Assembly: GCF_052156635.1 (NCBI RefSeq)
Contig: NZ_JBQKUO010000002.1
Span: 434,001 to 498,000 of the forward strand
DNA from: Nitrospina sp052156635
GTDB lineage: Bacteria > Nitrospinota > Nitrospinia > Nitrospinales > Nitrospinaceae
DNA: 64,000 nt
Reading direction: 5' to 3'
Shown: positions 28,221 to 35,266 of the stretch, in pieces
How the letters are laid out: every line of letters starts with the position of its first letter
Numbering within the stretch: position 1 is the first letter of the stretch
Program-made: the position numbers and the translations under genes
Notes under the pieces: model-generated
Databases searched by the model: none
The model's input: the letters and a program-made list of their open reading frames with translations, nothing else
Told to the model about the DNA's origin: nothing

Positions 28221-28350
28221 GACCGTGTCGGATTAGGGGTTTTCATTCGATTCATTGAGATTTAAAATAAATATAAGGTATTGAATAAAATTAAATTAGG
28301 AATGGAGGGAGCCATCGTTTTCACGCGATTAGAAATGAGGTTGTTTCATG

Positions 28351-28378
28351 TTGACATCCCACTGAAGTTGATTAAAAT
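28351..28378 (+). promoter_or_regulatory. sigma-70-like promoter for the gene at 28435
   Basis: A perfect TTGACA (28351-28356) stands 16 nt from TAAAAT (28373-28378). An AT-rich tract at 28258-28305 lies upstream. The predicted start near 28385 coincides with the hairpin described next. Confidence 0.7.
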
Positions 28379-28381
28379 ACG

Positions 28382-28408
28382 CAACTCAAGCTGAAACGGC
28401 TTGAGTTG
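28382..28408 (+). promoter_or_regulatory. 5'-terminal mRNA hairpin
   Basis: CAACTCAAGC and GCTTGAGTTG form a perfect 10-bp stem with a 7-nt loop. Its position at the predicted transcript start and the absence of a T run suggest an mRNA-stabilising element rather than a terminator. Confidence 0.55.
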
Positions 28409-28434
28409 GGTTGTATTGAGGACGGTGACACTTT

Positions 28435-28740
28435 ATGTCTCGAATTAAAGCCGACCTGATTTGCGAAATCATTCGCAAATCTCAAACCAATTATCTTGAA
28501 AAGCAAGGTTGGTCGGATCCTGGTAAGCCAGAAATCAGCGAGCAATTCGTTCTCGAATGGGTGAGGAATCACGCCAAGCAATACCGCGAGTATTACGTGG
28601 CGCAGTTGCAGATGTATTCCACCACGCGTCTGGGTGAAATTTTAAAAGCCCTGACGGAAAGTGGAAAGGATCTCACCGATGTCATTCACCGTGCGCCGCA
28701 GTTTGCGGATAAACCCAATTCGGGACCGGTACCCAGATAA
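28435..28740 (+). CDS. small hypothetical protein
   Basis: A 101-residue, mostly helical soluble protein with no membrane segment, cysteine cluster or motif I recognise. It is rich in Lys, Glu, Gln and Tyr (HAKQYREYYVAQLQMYSTTR). It has one of the best promoters of the window and a 5' hairpin, suggesting strong expression. A GAGG sits rather far (13 nt) from the ATG. The DUF1566 gene follows 26 nt later and is likely co-transcribed. Confidence 0.6.
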   Translation: MSRIKADLICEIIRKSQTNYLEKQGWSDPGKPEISEQFVLEWVRNHAKQYREYYVAQLQMYSTTRLGEILKALTESGKDLTDVIHRAPQFADKPNSGPVPR

Positions 28741-28766
28741 CTACGCGAAACGCTCCGACTTGATCG

Positions 28767-29681
28767 ATGGCCGACACGAATCCGCAGAACGAAGAGAAGC
28801 AATCCGCCGAAGCTAAACCGACCGCTTCGGAATCCACTCCCAAACCGGCATCTCCATCCCCGAAACCGGAAGGTGGGGAGGGTGCGTCCGAGAAACCCGC
28901 TCCGGCTGCTGGTGCCAAGCCCGCAGCCTCCGCCGGAGCGAAACCGGGTGGAACCGGGGCCAAGCCCGCTCCCGCCGCAGGGGCGAAACCCGCGGCTGCC
29001 AAACCCGCCGCCAAACCCAAGGTTGAAAAGAAGCCGCTCATCGATAACGGCGACGGCACCATCACCGATCCCAACAGCGGATTGATGTGGAAGAAGACCG
29101 ACGCGTGGATCGACAGCAAAAAATTCTACACCTGGCCGCAGGCTCCCGAGTACGTGGACAAGGTCAACAAGGAAAAGTTCGCGGGCCATGACGACTGGCG
29201 CATTCCCAGCAAGGCGGAAGCCGCGACGCTGGTGGACAAGACCAAGAAGCACATGGACAAGAACGGAACCGAGTATCCCTTCGACCCGATTTTTGAAATC
29301 GGCTGTGCAGCGGTCACGTGGATCACCGAATGTTCCGATGAAAAAGTGATCCGTTTCGATTACAAGATCGGCAGCGAGTTCACCTATCCCCCGTGCGAGC
29401 TCTGGTCATCCATCCGCGTGGTGCGGAATGCCGAGGGTTACGAAGATGTACCCAAACCGGGAGCCGCTCCTGCGGCGAAACCCGCGCCTAAACCCGGTGC
29501 GCCGGCGGCAGGAGCCAAACCGGCGGCCCCGGCGGCAGGTGCGGCCAAGCCTGCGGCACCTGCAGGAGACAAACCGGCAACGCCCGCACCCAAACCCGAT
29601 GCTCCGGCCGGCGAAAGGGCAGCACCCCCTGCGGCCGACAAGCCCAAACCGGCCGAAGGTCAATCCACTCCTACCGCTTAA
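28767..29681 (+). CDS. DUF1566-domain protein flanked by Ala/Pro/Lys-rich repeats
   Basis: A 304-residue protein in three parts. Residues 20-92 and 228-304 are low-complexity, built of units such as GAKPAA, AAKPAP and PAPAAGAKPA. The middle (about 93-222) is a DUF1566 domain with the expected opening DGTITDPNSGLMWKK, the DDWRIPSKAEAATLVD block and the closing LWSSIRVVRN. DUF1566 domains often lie on surface or phage-related proteins, but no signal peptide is visible here, so the protein may be cytoplasmic. The function is unknown. The repeats are encoded by different codons, suggesting selection for composition. Confidence 0.8.
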   Translation: MADTNPQNEEKQSAEAKPTASESTPKPASPSPKPEGGEGASEKPAPAAGAKPAASAGAKPGGTGAKPAPAAGAKPAAAKPAAKPKVEKKPLIDNGDGTITDPNSGLMWKKTDAWIDSKKFYTWPQAPEYVDKVNKEKFAGHDDWRIPSKAEAATLVDKTKKHMDKNGTEYPFDPIFEIGCAAVTWITECSDEKVIRFDYKIGSEFTYPPCELWSSIRVVRNAEGYEDVPKPGAAPAAKPAPKPGAPAAGAKPAAPAAGAAKPAAPAGDKPATPAPKPDAPAGERAAPPAADKPKPAEGQSTPTA

Positions 29682-29713
29682 AGATACGCTTCCGTTTCTC
29701 GAATTGCAGGACC

Positions 29714-29740
29714 CTCCCGCTTCCCAGCGGAGCTTCCTTT
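29714..29740 (+). terminator. weak terminator candidate after the DUF1566 gene
   Basis: CTCCCGCT pairs with AGCGGAG (one bulge), followed by CTTCCTTTATCTTT. It overlaps the end of the convergent gene at 29739, and the stem is imperfect. Confidence 0.3.
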
Positions 29741-30032
29741 ATCTTTCCCTCATCCAGTTTTTAAGAATCTTTGCCGATTCGGCGGGATGTTGATCGACGA
29801 AAGCATCCACCACTTTTCGGATGGCTTCGCGTTCCGTCATGCCTGCCCTGGCCATCATGGTTTCGTCCGGTGAGCGGGTTCGGGGGAGTGCAGGGGGGCG
29901 CGTTGCACTCGCGGCTTTACGTTTTCTGACCGTGCGGCGCGGGGTTTGCGCTCTGTCCTCTGGAAAAAGCAGATAGGCCAGGCCGACGGCACAGAGAATG
30001 ATGATCAGCAGGAAGAGGAAAGGAAGGCTCAT
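29739..30032 (-). CDS. small single-pass membrane protein, hypothetical
   Basis: A 97-residue protein with an N-terminal membrane helix (residues 3-22), an Arg/Lys-rich linker (RRTVRKRKAASATR) and a helical C-terminus ending AESAKILKNWMRER. The last part recalls the C-terminal peptide of flagellar FliF-type proteins, but no flagellar gene is near, so I give that no weight. It is 9 nt downstream of the DnaJ-like gene and probably co-transcribed. Confidence 0.5.
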   Translation of the reverse strand: MSLPFLFLLIIILCAVGLAYLLFPEDRAQTPRRTVRKRKAASATRPPALPRTRSPDETMMARAGMTEREAIRKVVDAFVDQHPAESAKILKNWMRER

Positions 30033-30041
30033 TTCCCCGCC

Positions 30042-30989
30042 TCAGGCCGCGGGTTGGGCGACGTGGAACTTGACGATGAAGTCACCCCGTTTTTTGCTGG
30101 TACGCTCGCGGCTTCCCACTCCGGGAATGCGGTATTCTTCGCCGGTCAGGGTGCCGTCTTCCACCATGATGGTTTCCTTCCCATCCAATGTTTCCACTTC
30201 CAGGGGACCGCCATTTTCCGCGAGTTCGGCGGGGATGGTGATGTCTGCGTAGACATCCGACTGCACACGGCGAAACCGGGGATGCGGCTGGATGCATACC
30301 TTGAGCAACAGGTCACCCGGCGGGCCGCCGTTTCTGCCGCATGCGCCTTCACCTTGCAAACGCAGGGTGTACTGATCGGCAATCCCTCCCGGCACGTCCA
30401 CATTCACCGAAACCGGTTCGACGATGCGTTGAATCCCCTCACAAACCGGGCAGGCGTCCTGGTCGGTATTCAATCCACTGCCGTTGCATTCCGGGCAGGT
30501 GACGTATTTTTCGTAATGAAAGGGGACGGTTCCGCCCAGTGCTGCGGTGATGAAGGGAACATCCAGCATGAACTGAAGGTCGAATCCCTGAGTGGGCATG
30601 TCCGGGTCGAACTGCGGTTCTTCATCAAATTCCGGTCGTGGCCCGGCATCACGGAAATCCTCACGGGGACCCTGCCGGGTATATTGCCGGGCGTAGTCGT
30701 ACGCACCCTGCCACGGGTTTCCTCCCTGGTAAGAGCGGCCGCTTCCCCGCGGTGCCCCGGTGCCCTGCGAACGCATCTGATCATATTGTTTGCGTTTTTT
30801 GGAGTCGCTCAGGGTGGTGTAGGCTTCGGAAATCAGTTTGAAGGTTTCTTCCGATTTGGAACTGCCCTGGTTGATATCCGGATGATGTTTCTTGGCGAGG
30901 TCCCGGTAGGCTTTTTTGATCTCTTTCATCTTCGCCGCCTTGGTGACGCCGAGGATTTTATAATAGTCTTTGGATGCGGAGACGGGCAT
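30042..30989 (-). CDS. DnaJ-like co-chaperone with a half zinc module
   Basis: A 315-residue J protein. The N-terminal J domain (residues 4-72) has the HPD motif in KKHHPDINQG and ends RKQYDQMRSQG. A Gly/Arg/Gln-rich linker follows. The central part contains only two CxxC pairs, in CPECNGSG and CPVCEG, where classical DnaJ has four. The C-terminal peptide-binding repeats (about residues 200-305) are intact. It stimulates Hsp70 ATP hydrolysis, and the reduced zinc centre places it between DnaJ and CbpA. No dnaK or grpE is nearby. Confidence 0.88.
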   Translation of the reverse strand: MPVSASKDYYKILGVTKAAKMKEIKKAYRDLAKKHHPDINQGSSKSEETFKLISEAYTTLSDSKKRKQYDQMRSQGTGAPRGSGRSYQGGNPWQGAYDYARQYTRQGPREDFRDAGPRPEFDEEPQFDPDMPTQGFDLQFMLDVPFITAALGGTVPFHYEKYVTCPECNGSGLNTDQDACPVCEGIQRIVEPVSVNVDVPGGIADQYTLRLQGEGACGRNGGPPGDLLLKVCIQPHPRFRRVQSDVYADITIPAELAENGGPLEVETLDGKETIMVEDGTLTGEEYRIPGVGSRERTSKKRGDFIVKFHVAQPAA

Positions 30990-31057
30990 GGCCGGGATTC
31001 CCTTTTATAGCAGCCTGTGAATACTGTGGTTCATTCTATCCCCATGCGTGAGGCAGT

Positions 31058-31816
31058 TCAACCCGCGGGCCGCCATCGGGGAAGTGCCTTTTCCGAAAGG
31101 GAGGAGGCCTCCTGTTCCTTTCCGGAGGAAAGCGTTTCGATGATTCGATCTCTCAGTTCCCGGCTGCGAAACGGGTAGAACTGGTCCCGGAGGACGAGGG
31201 TGTATACGGCGGCGCCCCCGTGCCGCCGGTCCGGCTGGGGGAGCATGCGGATTTTTTCTGAACCGACTTTTTCAAGTTCCGAAAACTGGGCGGGATTCCA
31301 CGTTTCCTGGATCAGGAGTCCTGCAAAATGGACCCGGTTTTCCTTCACCGTCAAGTATCCCACGTCAATGAAGGAAGGCATCATTCCCAATCCCACCCCG
31401 GAATGGGGGCGTTGGCCGATCAACATGGCCAGAATCCCCGGTTGGCGGCTTCTTGCAGGAAGTTGTTTTGTGCGGTTGATGTAAAGCCGGATCAGCCAGT
31501 GCGAGTAGTCAAACCATCGGAAGGAAACTGAAAAACTGAACAGGGCGTTGAAGGCCATCAGAAAATAATTTGGGAAGATGACGTAGTAAACCATCAAAGC
31601 CATGGATACCGCGAGTGCCAGGCTGAGAGACAGGTTCATGAGCACCCCTGTCCAGTAAACCGCAAGCAGCTTGCGTCCGGAGCGTGGCTGGTGTTTCCAC
31701 AGGTAGTGTTTGCGGAAAATGAGGTAGCACGTTCCCGCGCCCAGGGTGGCGGAAAGGGTTGGAAGCGGAAAAATGAACATCAAGAGAATGTACAGTACAA
31801 AGAAGAATTCGATCAT
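31058..31816 (-). CDS. hypothetical membrane protein
   Basis: A 252-residue protein with hydrophobic segments at about residues 3-33, 48-75 and 78-95, then a soluble half of about 150 residues that is basic and ends in a Ser/Arg/Pro-rich tail. No motif is recognised. It is divergent from the Slp gene at 31896, with TATAAT-like elements for both directions in the 80-bp gap. The function is unknown. Confidence 0.55.
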   Translation of the reverse strand: MIEFFFVLYILLMFIFPLPTLSATLGAGTCYLIFRKHYLWKHQPRSGRKLLAVYWTGVLMNLSLSLALAVSMALMVYYVIFPNYFLMAFNALFSFSVSFRWFDYSHWLIRLYINRTKQLPARSRQPGILAMLIGQRPHSGVGLGMMPSFIDVGYLTVKENRVHFAGLLIQETWNPAQFSELEKVGSEKIRMLPQPDRRHGGAAVYTLVLRDQFYPFRSRELRDRIIETLSSGKEQEASSLSEKALPRWRPAG

Positions 31817-31826
31817 GATTTTCTAT

Positions 31827-31858
31827 TGTAACGCAGGCCCGGGCAGGGTTGTATAATG
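31827..31858 (+). promoter_or_regulatory. promoter candidate for the Slp lipoprotein pair
   Basis: A perfect TATAAT lies at 31853-31858. The nearest -35-like element, TTGTAA (31827-31832), is 20 nt away, too far for a good match, so the call relies on the -10 and on the short leader. Confidence 0.35.
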
Positions 31859-31895
31859 AAAACGGAGGGGGCTTTTTTCGAAAGAAGGTGATGTG

Positions 31896-32441
31896 ATGTT
31901 TCGATGGAAAAGCCTGCTTGCCGGGCTGGTTCTGGCCGGGGTGGCGTTTGGATGCGCTCATCCGATATCCGGCTCCCTGCGCGAACAGACGAACATGGAT
32001 TTCAGCCTGCAGCGTATCATGCAGAGGCCTGAACATTTTACCGGGGAAAAGGTGGTGCTGGGAGGCATCATTGTCCAGACCCGCATTTACAAAGGGTGGT
32101 CGGAGGTCGAAATCATTGAGGTGCCTTTGACTTGGACGGGACGGCTGGACGACCGGGATGAGTCCTCCGGCCGGGTCATTCTGCGATATGAAGGATTTCT
32201 GGAGCCGGAGATTTACAGCAAGGACCGGGAGATTACCGTTGGAGGCACCGTGACCGGATCCAGGACCGGTACCATAGACAATGCAGAATACAAATACGTC
32301 GTTGTGAGCGTTGAGGAACTGCGTCTATGGGAGAAAAATGAATACGTTTATTACGGCTACCCCTACTATGGTTATTGGGGATATTGGGGGCCGTATTATT
32401 CGCCCGCCTGGTACTACCGTCGGGGTCCTTACTGGTGGTGA
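31896..32441 (+). CDS. Slp-family outer-membrane lipoprotein with aromatic tail
   Basis: A 181-residue lipoprotein. The signal peptide ends in VAFGC, a lipobox-like site with Cys20. The body matches the Slp family pattern: GEKVVLGGIIVQTR, then SSGRVILRYEGFLEPEIYSKDREITVGGTV and a VVSVEELRLW end. The C-terminal 30 residues are almost all Tyr, Trp, Pro and Gly. Slp proteins were first noted in E. coli as starvation-inducible. ATG 31896 is preferred over a GTG one codon upstream, with AAGGTG as ribosome binding site. Confidence 0.82.
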   Translation: MFRWKSLLAGLVLAGVAFGCAHPISGSLREQTNMDFSLQRIMQRPEHFTGEKVVLGGIIVQTRIYKGWSEVEIIEVPLTWTGRLDDRDESSGRVILRYEGFLEPEIYSKDREITVGGTVTGSRTGTIDNAEYKYVVVSVEELRLWEKNEYVYYGYPYYGYWGYWGPYYSPAWYYRRGPYWW

Positions 32442-32944
32442 CAGACATAAAATCCAAAACGGTGGGACTTCTGTGTATCTGGGTGCTGGGAATGGGAGGG
32501 TGTGCCGGAGTCATCTCTTCCGACCTGGTAAAGGCAAGCAGGCCGCAGGCCCCATTCACGGAAATCCGCAGCACGCCCCAGGATCATCTGGGCCGCAATG
32601 TGGTTCTGGGGGGCAGCATCATAAATGTCAAGAAGGAGGGGACAGTGACCGTGGTGGAAGTGCTTCAAAGGCCTTTGGGATACCATCTTCAGCCTGAGAT
32701 GGGGGATAAAACCGGGGGTCGGTTTCTGGCCAGGATCGAGTCAATCGATAAAAAAACCAAGCTGGAACCGAAACGGGAAATCACGGTAGCGGGCAAGGTG
32801 GCGGACGAAACGACGCGTCCACTGGATTTTACCACTTACACCTATCCGGTGATCCATGTCGAGGAATACCACCTGTGGCCGAAATGGAAGCAGCCCAGGC
32901 CGCCAAGGGTTAATTTTTATGGCGGTATTTCAGGGGCCCTGTAG
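32438..32944 (+). CDS. second Slp-family outer-membrane lipoprotein
   Basis: A 168-residue paralogue of the preceding gene. The GTG start at 32438 overlaps its stop as GTGA, which indicates translational coupling. The signal peptide ends at GMGGC (Cys23 or nearby). The conserved blocks are GRNVVLGGSIINV, LQRPLGY, GGRFLARIESIDKK and the end YPVIHVEEYHLW. It lacks the aromatic tail of its neighbour. The two probably work together in the outer membrane; the role is unknown. An ATG 21 codons upstream would place extra hydrophobic residues before the signal peptide and is rejected. Confidence 0.82.
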   Translation: MTDIKSKTVGLLCIWVLGMGGCAGVISSDLVKASRPQAPFTEIRSTPQDHLGRNVVLGGSIINVKKEGTVTVVEVLQRPLGYHLQPEMGDKTGGRFLARIESIDKKTKLEPKREITVAGKVADETTRPLDFTTYTYPVIHVEEYHLWPKWKQPRPPRVNFYGGISGAL

Positions 32945-32951
32945 GGACCAA

Positions 32952-33740
32952 TTATTGGCAGAGTGTCACTTCACCGCTTTCAAACGCGACTTCCTCCCCG
33001 GAATCGAGGTGCACCACCAGGCGTCCGCAATCGTCCAGATCCATAGCAATACCGGAGTGAGTCTGGTTGCCATGACGGAGGAGGATGGGGGTTCCCAACA
33101 TGCGCGTGTTTTGCCGCCAGTGGGATAAAACGATTCCTACATTATCTTCAAGTAAAATCTGATAGTAGCTGTGTAAATTTTTAATAATATTGATTAAAAG
33201 CTCAAAGCGGGCTGGGTGGGTGCCGGCCTCTATCAATAATGATGTTGCGAGGCGGGCGATGTCTTCCGGGAATTCCTCCTGGCTGACATTGAGGCCGATG
33301 CCAATGACCACCCCGGGATGCGGGCCATCCACCACTTGCTCTGACAGGATGCCGCCCAGCTTGCGGTTATTCAGCAGAATGTCGTTGGGCCATTTGAGGG
33401 TGGCGTTCTGGGAGTCAATCTGGTTGAGGGCCTCCACCACGGCCACAGCCGCCATGAGGGTCAGGTGGGGAATCTCGTCCTGGTCGAGTGTGGGCTTCAG
33501 GATGAGTGAAAAGTAGAGCCCCGTGTCCGGCTCGGAATACCAGCTACGGCCGAGACGCCCCTTTCCTTTGGTTTGCGAGTCCGCGAGAACGACGGTGCCC
33601 TCTTCGGCACCCTGCAACAGCAAATTTTTCGCGAGATCGTTGGTGGAATCCACCTGATCATAAGCTATAATTTTCCCGGCCCAGGGAAGGGTTTGCAATT
33701 GATTTTGAATCGCATCCAGTTCTTCCTGTGAGTAAGGCAT
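32952..33740 (-). CDS. birA: biotin--[acetyl-CoA-carboxylase] ligase
   Basis: A 262-residue ligase that adenylates biotin and attaches it to biotin carboxyl carrier protein. The signature blocks are DSTNDLAKNLLLQGA, GKGRLGRSWYSE (biotinyl-AMP loop) and KWPNDILLNNRKLGGIL. The C-terminal SH3-like part is short. There is no N-terminal helix-turn-helix, so it is the class without repressor function. ATG 33740 is used; a GTG at 33776 is possible. It is convergent with the Slp pair. Confidence 0.95.
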   Translation of the reverse strand: MPYSQEELDAIQNQLQTLPWAGKIIAYDQVDSTNDLAKNLLLQGAEEGTVVLADSQTKGKGRLGRSWYSEPDTGLYFSLILKPTLDQDEIPHLTLMAAVAVVEALNQIDSQNATLKWPNDILLNNRKLGGILSEQVVDGPHPGVVIGIGLNVSQEEFPEDIARLATSLLIEAGTHPARFELLINIIKNLHSYYQILLEDNVGIVLSHWRQNTRMLGTPILLRHGNQTHSGIAMDLDDCGRLVVHLDSGEEVAFESGEVTLCQ

Positions 33741-33817
33741 TGCAGTTTTTCCCAGAATGAGGGGTTCAATGACCACCGGGTGGCACGTTCCACCCTTTTT
33801 TATATTCCAAAAGAACT

Positions 33818-34327
33818 ATGGAATCCATTAAAAGAGCCTGCAAATATTTTTACTATCGGTTCATCCGGTTGCAGGCGAGCCCCGAAAAGCTGGCATGGGG
33901 GATGGCGTTGGGCCTGTTCATCAGCACGACGCCCACGTTTGGATTCCAGATGGCTCTGGGTTTCGTGACAGCCGCGTTCTTCCGGGTCAGCAAGCTGTGC
34001 GCCCTGATCGGGGTGCAGGTCACCAACGCCCTCACAGCTCCTTTCGTCTATGCAGGCACCTATTACCTGGGGGCGGTGATTCTGGACCGCCCGTTCAAAC
34101 AGGAATACCTGGAAAACCTGTCCTGGGGCAGTTTGTGGGAGATGGGACCGGATGTGTTTGCTTCGCTTTGGGTGGGGGGAGTGATTGTAGGGGTTATTCT
34201 GGCTGTCATCGGATATTTTGTCGTTCTCGGCATCGATACCAAGGCTCATTTGCAGATTGTGAGGGCCCGCAGGCAGCTGGACAGGATGAAACGAAAAAAT
34301 CCTCCAATCTTTGAAAAAATTGATTGA
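33818..34327 (+). CDS. DUF2062 membrane protein
   Basis: A 169-residue protein of the DUF2062 type: the N-terminal ASPEKLAWGMALGLFISTTP motif, a PTFGFQMALGF helix and a further membrane segment near residues 118-142. The ends are basic. The family is often found with glycosyltransferases, but there is no such neighbour here. The function is unknown. Confidence 0.85.
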   Translation: MESIKRACKYFYYRFIRLQASPEKLAWGMALGLFISTTPTFGFQMALGFVTAAFFRVSKLCALIGVQVTNALTAPFVYAGTYYLGAVILDRPFKQEYLENLSWGSLWEMGPDVFASLWVGGVIVGVILAVIGYFVVLGIDTKAHLQIVRARRQLDRMKRKNPPIFEKID

Positions 34328-34413
34328 ATTGTTATCAAAATATTGATACAAACCTATTTCTAAATTGCATCTCAGGCATGCAAGCCAGCAAGTCTTTATT
34401 GAGGAGAACATTA

Positions 34414-34554
34414 ATGAGAAAACTGGTGATTTTCTTGATGTTGAGCGTGTTCGCCGTCGCGGCGTCCGGGTGTGAAAATGCCCAGGGACCCTGTCCGCAT
34501 GGTATTTGTAAGCAATCTTATTATGAGGATAAGGAAGCTCCTCCCAAAGAGTAA
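34414..34554 (+). CDS. 46-residue small lipoprotein
   Basis: A short protein with a signal peptide of about 20 residues ending in the lipobox VAASGC, and a 26-residue mature part containing two more cysteines (GPCPHGICKQSYY). The ribosome binding site GAGGAGAA is well spaced from ATG 34414, which rules out a longer upstream reading. The cysteine pair could bind a metal or form a disulphide. The family is unknown. Confidence 0.65.
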   Translation: MRKLVIFLMLSVFAVAASGCENAQGPCPHGICKQSYYEDKEAPPKE

Positions 34555-34629
34555 TTTCGACCCAGTTTACCAGGCCGAACTGGCCTCCCTCCTGGTAGCC
34601 GGATAGATATAAGGTGGTACGAATATCCA

Positions 34630-34718
34630 GGCAGTTTTGCTCCCTGACCCGATTATGGCTGATTGGACTTTGAAGGCCCAAAGTCTGGGGTAGGACTGCC
34701 TTTCTTTCTTCCTTTTCC
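34630..34718 (+). ncRNA. candidate structured RNA / complex terminator with three helices
   Basis: Outer stem GGCAGT (34630-34635) with ACTGCC (34695-34700); middle ACCC (34647-34650) with GGGT (34688-34691); inner GACTTTG (34666-34672) with CAAAGTC (34679-34685). A pyrimidine-only tail, TTTCTTTCTTCC TTTT, follows at once. The nested pairs and tail suggest a small RNA with its own terminator, or an elaborate 3' end for the lipoprotein gene. Confidence 0.35.
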
Positions 34719-34778
34719 AATCCCGGTGAATTCGTCCATTCGACTCCATGCCCAAGGTGCGCCCGTTTCACTGATTTT

Positions 34779-34809
34779 TTGACACGGAAAGCAGTCCGTT
34801 TGGTAGAAT
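34779..34809 (+). promoter_or_regulatory. promoter for the 34902 / radical SAM genes
   Basis: TTGACA (34779-34784) and TAGAAT (34804-34809) are 19 nt apart, which is long, but TGG before the -10 makes it extended. The predicted start near 34816 is followed by a CAAGG/CCTTG hairpin. Confidence 0.45.
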
Positions 34810-34901
34810 AAACCACTTTCAAGGGTTATTTTTATCCTTGGCGGTCTAGGGACCGTTGGACCCGATATTAGCCAAACTGCAAAAGCTGAGTTGAAGAGGA
34901 T

Positions 34902-35237
34902 ATGGATCAAGATCCCGTTACCGTAGAAGAAGTGAGAGAGGTCCAGGAGCTGTTCAAGGCAGGGTATCAGTACCACCGGGAGCAGAAGTACAAGGAAGCG
35001 ATCGCTGAATTCAAAAAAGCCGCTTCCATTCGCCCCATTGACGAAGAACACTTGAATGAACTGGCCAAGCGCCTGAAAGCCATGTCGGTGAAGCTGGTTC
35101 AGGAAAGCCTCGCCTACATGGGGTGTGCGACCAATCATTTAAAAATGATGGTGGATCAACTGGACCCGGATGAGCGGGAAGCCGTTCCTTTGGATGAAAC
35201 GCTGAAAGAACAGTTCGAAAAATGGGATGAAGAATAA
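34902..35237 (+). CDS. small TPR-like protein
   Basis: A 111-residue soluble protein with one recognisable tetratricopeptide-type unit: FKAGYQYHREQKYKEAIAEF followed by KKAASIRPIDEEHLNEL. The rest is helical and acidic. It is 29 nt upstream of the radical SAM gene, with the ribosome binding site of that gene between them, so the two are very likely one operon. It may bring a partner to the radical SAM enzyme; this is inference. Confidence 0.7.
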   Translation: MDQDPVTVEEVREVQELFKAGYQYHREQKYKEAIAEFKKAASIRPIDEEHLNELAKRLKAMSVKLVQESLAYMGCATNHLKMMVDQLDPDEREAVPLDETLKEQFEKWDEE

Positions 35238-35266
35238 CCCTCTTCCTTTTTAAAGGGAAGTTGGTT

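Larger units (their letters stand above)
34555..34901 (+). other. 347-bp region between the small lipoprotein and the 34902 gene
   Basis: No gene is visible. It holds a stem TACCAGG/CCTGGTA (34568-34597), the three-helix element at 34630-34718, the promoter at 34779-34809 and two small hairpins (CAAGG/CCTTG and CGGTC/GACCG) in the leader of the next gene. Confidence 0.5.
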
